From the NCBI GenBank assembly GCA_020028595.1, contig JAIBHQ010000018.1, positions 1 through 9,171 on the forward strand: a stretch of DNA of 9,171 bases, written 5' to 3'. Every line of letters begins with the position of its first letter. Position 1 is the first letter of the stretch. Made by a program: the position numbers and the translations under genes. Of this stretch, positions 5,758 through 9,171 are shown in pieces. Source of the DNA: Nitrospirota bacterium (lineage in GTDB: Bacteria; Nitrospirota; Nitrospiria; Nitrospirales; Nitrospiraceae). The notes under the pieces were generated by a model that did no database searches, was not told where the DNA came from, and saw nothing but the letters and a program-made list of their open reading frames with translations.

Positions 5758-5834
5758 AGTTATCAGTTATCAGTCATGAGTTTTCAGTTTTTGATTTGGA
5801 CTGATCACTGAGAACACATAACTGATGACTCGCT
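5758..5834. repeat. Eleven-unit heptamer array with inverted halves between convergent genes
   Basis: The 77 bases divide evenly into sevens. Five units of the AGTTATC type (AGTTATC twice, AGTCATG, AGTTTTC, AGTTTTT) are followed by GATTTGG and then five units mostly of the ACTGATC type. Because the halves are inverted, the DNA can fold: 5758-5770 pairs with 5818-5830 (12 of 13, the odd pair being G-T), and 5771-5781 pairs with 5800-5810 (9 of 11), leaving a 7-base bulge and an 18-base loop. It lies between the stops of two convergent genes, so it may act as a bidirectional terminator or mRNA-end stabiliser. No classic GC stem plus T run is present. Confidence 0.65.
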
Positions 5835-5849
5835 ACCGCTACGGTAGCG
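5831..5849 (-). terminator. Perfect hairpin over the stop codon of the caspase-like gene
   Basis: CGCTACCG (5831-5838) and CGGTAGCG (5842-5849) form a perfect 8-bp stem. The 3-base loop is exactly the TAG stop (5841-5839) of the minus-strand gene. No T run follows on either strand, so it is a weak candidate for an intrinsic terminator and may instead protect the mRNA end together with the adjacent array. Confidence 0.4.
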
Positions 5850-7194
5850 AAGGAGTGCCGGCTTTCTCGATGTAGTCCCTGGCCCTGGCTTCCATCCCGC
5901 CGGTTTCCAGATATTTTTTGTACGACTCCAGGGCTTTTTTCTGATCCTTCAAATCCTCGGCGTAGAGATCTCCAAGAACCAACAGCGCGTCTGAGTTGTC
6001 CGGATTCAGGGCCAGCGCGCGCTGCATCGCCTGCTCCGCATCCTTGTATTGCCGCTTCTTCAGCAGAATAAGTCCCCGTGTGTAGTGCGAGTCCGGATTC
6101 TCCGCCGCATATTTGACGGCCTGGTTCGCCGCGATCAGCGCGTCATCCTGATCGGACAGATATTCCAGCAGCACGTAGCTTTTTAAAATATACGCGTCGC
6201 CGTAGGTGGGATTGTATTCCAGGGCCTTGTTCAGGCTGTTCAAGGCCTCTTGCGGCGGGCGTTGCTGCTGCAGGGTCGTGAAGGCCAGGTCGTACAGCTC
6301 CTTGGCCGCCGCGATGCGCTCCTCGTCTGTTTTCGGCTCGCCGCCGGCCCGGAATGTCCCTCTCTTGCCCTCGACCAGAATCATGTCTCCGTCGCCGTCG
6401 AGGCGCACAATTTGGGGATGCTGCTTGCCGGCCGTGGCCTTTTCAACCTGCTGTTTGCTGTAAGCGCCAAGTTCACTCACCATCAACCAGCCGTTTTTGT
6501 CTGTGTCTGCCGCACCCTGCAAGCCGGCGGCGAGTGCGCGCAGGAACAGGCTCTGCCCGTCCTTTTGTGCAGTGGCCTCCCCTTTGTTCGCCGCCGTGAG
6601 GACCTGTATGGCCCTCTTATCCGTCTCTTCTTCCGGCGCGCCGCGGCCTTCCAGTGACAACTGCTGCGGGGCTGTGATGTCCCATCCGCTGACGCCGGCA
6701 TTGACGATAAACAGAATGTGTTTGGCCATCACCCGTCGGGAAAAGTCCTTCAGGTCGTCCAGCGTGACGGCTTTAGAGGCGTTGTTGGTCTGGGCATCCC
6801 ACGGAACGAGGTAGCCGAGGTCCTTCCCGTTGCGGTCCTGCGTGATGCCGGCATGGCCGGCATAGAAGATCACGACACGGTCCTGACGTCCGACCTTACG
6901 CAGCAGCACATCATTGAGAATGTACTGCATGCCCTTGAAGCTGGCCTGCTTGTCGTACACTTCGACCACTTCTTCGAATCCGAGCTTGCGCAGGGCCGCA
7001 GCCAGGACTTTGCCGTCGGCGACCGGTGTCGTCAGTTTGGGAGCCAGAAGATAATCGTTGATGCCGAAGATGACGGCCCAGGACTTGTAGTACAGACCTT
7101 CGGGGCGGCCGAGTTGGGCGTCGGCTGCAGTGGCGGCAAGAAAAACGGCGGCCATGGCGGAAAGAAGAGTCCGTGTCGTCCGGCCGGGATTCAT
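5839..7194 (-). CDS. Exported caspase-fold pseudo-peptidase with C-terminal TPR repeats
   Basis: This is a 451-residue protein. A Sec signal peptide (about 1-26, ending A-D-A before Q27) predicts export to the periplasm. Residues 36-275 have the C14 caspase-like fold: KSWAVIFGINDY at the first strand, ADGKVLAAALRKLGF, the His strand RVVIFYAGHAG with H114, and the strand ILFIVNAGVSG (160-170). In active members that last strand reads LDACYSG; here Asp is N165, the catalytic Cys is G167 (GGC, 6696-6694) and Tyr is V168. There is no cysteine in the whole protein, so it cannot be a cysteine peptidase. DTDKNGWLMVSE (230-241) matches an EF-hand-type loop of the kind common in this fold. Residues 297-435 form about three to four TPR units (for example DAEQAMQRALALNPDNSDA), which bind proteins. 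No ribosome binding site precedes the ATG; the promoter position predicts a leaderless mRNA. It is likely a periplasmic scaffold or sensor. Confidence 0.85.
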   Translation of the reverse strand: MNPGRTTRTLLSAMAAVFLAATAADAQLGRPEGLYYKSWAVIFGINDYLLAPKLTTPVADGKVLAAALRKLGFEEVVEVYDKQASFKGMQYILNDVLLRKVGRQDRVVIFYAGHAGITQDRNGKDLGYLVPWDAQTNNASKAVTLDDLKDFSRRVMAKHILFIVNAGVSGWDITAPQQLSLEGRGAPEEETDKRAIQVLTAANKGEATAQKDGQSLFLRALAAGLQGAADTDKNGWLMVSELGAYSKQQVEKATAGKQHPQIVRLDGDGDMILVEGKRGTFRAGGEPKTDEERIAAAKELYDLAFTTLQQQRPPQEALNSLNKALEYNPTYGDAYILKSYVLLEYLSDQDDALIAANQAVKYAAENPDSHYTRGLILLKKRQYKDAEQAMQRALALNPDNSDALLVLGDLYAEDLKDQKKALESYKKYLETGGMEARARDYIEKAGTPSLP

Positions 7195-7200
7195 GAGCGC

Positions 7201-7230
7201 ATGCTACAGCCCGGTTCTCAAAAGTGTCAA
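7201..7230 (-). promoter_or_regulatory. Promoter of the caspase-like gene, predicting a leaderless mRNA
   Basis: On the minus strand TTGACA (7230-7225) is followed after 18 bases by TAGCAT (7206-7201), the same two boxes as the lipoprotein operon promoter. Six bases separate TAGCAT from the ATG at 7194, which places the expected first transcribed base at or next to the A of the ATG. Confidence 0.55.
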
Positions 7231-7240
7231 GGGAACCATC

Positions 7241-7270
7241 TTGCAGATCGTCAGGCGAGTTGAGCATAAT
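7241..7270 (+). promoter_or_regulatory. Candidate promoter of acs
   Basis: TTGCAG (7241-7246), 18 bases, then CATAAT (7265-7270; 5 of 6 matches to TATAAT). The expected start is near 7277, about 20 bases before the ATG. The -35 box is weak (3 of 6), so an activator may be needed. It stands back to back with the caspase-like gene's promoter, with -35 boxes 10 bases apart. Confidence 0.4.
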
Positions 7271-7296
7271 GGCGCGCACGCAAGCGAGGAAATCTT

Positions 7297-9171
7297 ATGA
7301 CGCAGCCGGAAGAGAAGTTCGAAGCACTTCTCCACGAGAAACGGGTCATCCACCCGACCGCAGAAACCAAAGCACGGACCTACATCAAGGACTACGAATC
7401 GGCTTACAAGCAGTCTATTGCCGATCCAGAAGCCTTCTGGAGCCAGGCGGCGAAGGAATTAGAATGGTTTTCGCCCTGGTCCAAAGTCCTGGAGTGGAAC
7501 TATCCCTGGGCCAAGTGGTTTATCGGTGCCACCTGTAACATCTCCTATAACTGTCTCGACCGGCACGTCAAAACCTGGCGCAAGAACAAAGTCGCAGTCA
7601 TCTGGGTTGGCGAACAGGGCGAGGAACGCATCTTTACCTATGCGGAACTCCATCGCCAGGTGAACCGCTGCGCTAATGCGCTGAAGGCCCTTGGTCTCAA
7701 AAAAGGCGACCGGGTCACCATCTACATGCCGAAGATTCCTGAGCAGATTGTTGCGATGCTGGCCTGTGCTCGTATCGGCCTCATTCATAGCGTGGTCTAT
7801 TCCGGCTTCAGCGCGCCGGCGTTGCAGTCCCGGATTCAGGATTGTGAAGCGCGGCTGGTCATCACGGCCGATGTCGGCTATGACCGCAGCAAAGTCATCA
7901 ATCTCAAAACCGTCGTGGATCAGGCCGTGGCCAAGTGTCCGACCGTGGAGAAAGTCGTGGTGGTTCGGCGCCAGCAGCCGGCTGTTCCCCTCTCAGCGCC
8001 TAAGGAAATTGACTGGCACGAGTGGCTGAAGGACCAAAAGGCGACGTGCGAGCCGGAGAAGCTGGATGCCGAAACGCCGCTGTATATCCTGTATACCTCC
8101 GGTACGACCGGCAAACCCAAGGGCGTGGTCCACGTGCATGGCGGCTACATGGTCGGGACTTATCTCACCGCCAAGTATGTCTTCGATCTGCACGATGACG
8201 ATATCTATTTCTGCGTGGCCGATCCCGGCTGGGTCACCGGGCACAGCTATATCGTCTATGGTCCGCTGCTCAACGGCGCGACAATTTTGACCGCCGAAGG
8301 CAAGCCGGACTATCCAAACCCAGGCCGCTGGTGGAGCATTATCGAGCAGTACGGCGTCACGGTGTTTTACACGACCCCGACGGCGATCCGACTGCTGATG
8401 AAATATGGCGAGGACTGGCCGAAGAAATACGATCTGTCCTCATTACGGGTGCTCGGCAGCGTCGGCGAGCCGATCAATCCAGAAGCCTGGGAATGGTTCT
8501 ATCACGTGACCGGCAGCAAGCACCCGATCATGGATACCTGGTGGCAGACGGAAACCGGTGCGATCCTGATCACGCCCCTACCTTCCGTCATGCTCAAGCC
8601 GGGCTCGGCCACAAGGCCCTTCCTGGGCATCGAAGCCGACGTGGTGGATCGTGAGGGCAAGAGTGTTCCAGCCAATACCGGCGGATTCGCCGTGATCAAG
8701 AAGCCCTGGCCCTCGATGATGCGCACCATCTACAAGGACCCCGATCGCTACAAGACCTATTGGAATACGATCCCTAACTGCTACACGGCGGGCGACGTCT
8801 GCCGGAAGGACGAAGACGGCTACATGTGGTTCATGGGCCGTGCCGACGATGTGATCAAGGTGGCCGGCAACCGGATCGGGACCGCCGAGGTGGAGAGCGC
8901 CTTAGTGAGTCACCATTCGGTTGCGGAAGCGGCGGTGATCGGCGTGCCGCACAAGACAGCCGGTGAAGCCATCAAGGCCTTCGTGATTCTGAAGCAGGGC
9001 GAGAAGGAAAGTGAGGAACTGATCAAGGAACTCATGGATCATGTTGGTAAAGAATTGGGCAAGATTGCCGTGCCGAGGGAGATTGATATTGTTCCGTCCC
9101 TTCCCAAAACCCGCTCCGGGAAAATCATGCGGCGGGTGCTCAAGGCGAAGGAACTGGGCCAGGATCCGGGC
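7297..9171 (+). CDS. acs: Acetyl-CoA synthetase (AMP-forming), C-terminus cut by the window
   Basis: The enzyme makes acetyl-CoA from acetate, ATP and CoA through acetyl-AMP, in the cytoplasm. 625 codons are present without a stop; the family is about 650 residues, so only the last few tens are missing. The phosphate-binding loop is S268-G-T-T-G-K-P-K-G276. GWVTGHSYIVYG and D413-T-W-W416-Q-T-E-T form the acetate pocket, where the second Trp limits the substrate to acetate rather than longer acids. The hinge and nucleotide contacts are G514-R515-A-D517-D, with G524 and R526. K609 in TRSGKIMRR is the lysine that in other bacteria is acetylated to switch the enzyme off. Numbering agrees with enterobacterial Acs at R515, D517, R526 and K609. 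GAGGA lies 6 bases before the ATG. It diverges from the caspase-like gene; no functional link is evident. Confidence 0.95.
   Translation, partial: MTQPEEKFEALLHEKRVIHPTAETKARTYIKDYESAYKQSIADPEAFWSQAAKELEWFSPWSKVLEWNYPWAKWFIGATCNISYNCLDRHVKTWRKNKVAVIWVGEQGEERIFTYAELHRQVNRCANALKALGLKKGDRVTIYMPKIPEQIVAMLACARIGLIHSVVYSGFSAPALQSRIQDCEARLVITADVGYDRSKVINLKTVVDQAVAKCPTVEKVVVVRRQQPAVPLSAPKEIDWHEWLKDQKATCEPEKLDAETPLYILYTSGTTGKPKGVVHVHGGYMVGTYLTAKYVFDLHDDDIYFCVADPGWVTGHSYIVYGPLLNGATILTAEGKPDYPNPGRWWSIIEQYGVTVFYTTPTAIRLLMKYGEDWPKKYDLSSLRVLGSVGEPINPEAWEWFYHVTGSKHPIMDTWWQTETGAILITPLPSVMLKPGSATRPFLGIEADVVDREGKSVPANTGGFAVIKKPWPSMMRTIYKDPDRYKTYWNTIPNCYTAGDVCRKDEDGYMWFMGRADDVIKVAGNRIGTAEVESALVSHHSVAEAAVIGVPHKTAGEAIKAFVILKQGEKESEELIKELMDHVGKELGKIAVPREIDIVPSLPKTRSGKIMRRVLKAKELGQDPG

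Noticed and set aside
5839..7194. Caspase-like gene as an anti-phage or cell-death effector
   Set aside because: The protein has a signal peptide and no cysteine, and no sensor, nuclease or other defence gene is next to it.

Overview
The window is a GC-rich stretch (roughly 60% by eye) of a Gram-negative bacterial chromosome. The set of genes (an LpoB/COG3014/LPP20 lipoprotein cluster, a periplasmic caspase-like TPR protein, and an acetyl-CoA synthetase) and the short intergenic heptamer repeats look Nitrospira-like (Nitrospirota). That placement comes from recognition only, not from a database comparison. No RNA gene, insertion sequence or CRISPR array was seen.

Layout. Positions 2-463 (+) hold the C-terminal end of a thiamine-diphosphate enzyme of the 2-keto-acid decarboxylase group. 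It converges on a seven-gene minus-strand operon. Read from its promoter (5505-5477), the operon encodes: an LPP20-type lipoprotein (5400-4834), an LpoB-like penicillin-binding-protein activator lipoprotein (4797-4144), a COG3014-type lipoprotein (4131-2638), a second, longer LPP20-type lipoprotein (2575-1415), a small basic protein in the antitoxin position (1407-1153), a PIN-domain protein (1153-707) and an unrecognised 68-residue protein (676-470). A 56-residue protein gene (5583-5753, +) diverges from this operon. It converges on a periplasmic caspase-fold/TPR protein (7194-5839, -). A divergent 102-base region separates the latter from acs (7297 to the window end, +), which lacks only its last few tens of residues.

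How it fits together. Four consecutive predicted outer-membrane lipoproteins suggest a module for envelope or peptidoglycan-synthase control. The PIN pair and the last small gene ride on the same transcript. The caspase-like protein has the catalytic His but Gly where the Cys should be, and has no cysteine anywhere, so it is a pseudo-protease with a TPR tail, probably a periplasmic binding or scaffold protein.

The most unusual non-genic structure is a set of degenerate 7-base tandem arrays at gene boundaries (2605-2631, 4737-4767, 4797-4831, 5758-5834). One supplies the lpoB ribosome binding site and one lies inside the lpoB signal-peptide region. Two minus-strand promoters share perfect TTGACA and TAGCAT boxes, and the one for the caspase-like gene predicts a leaderless mRNA.
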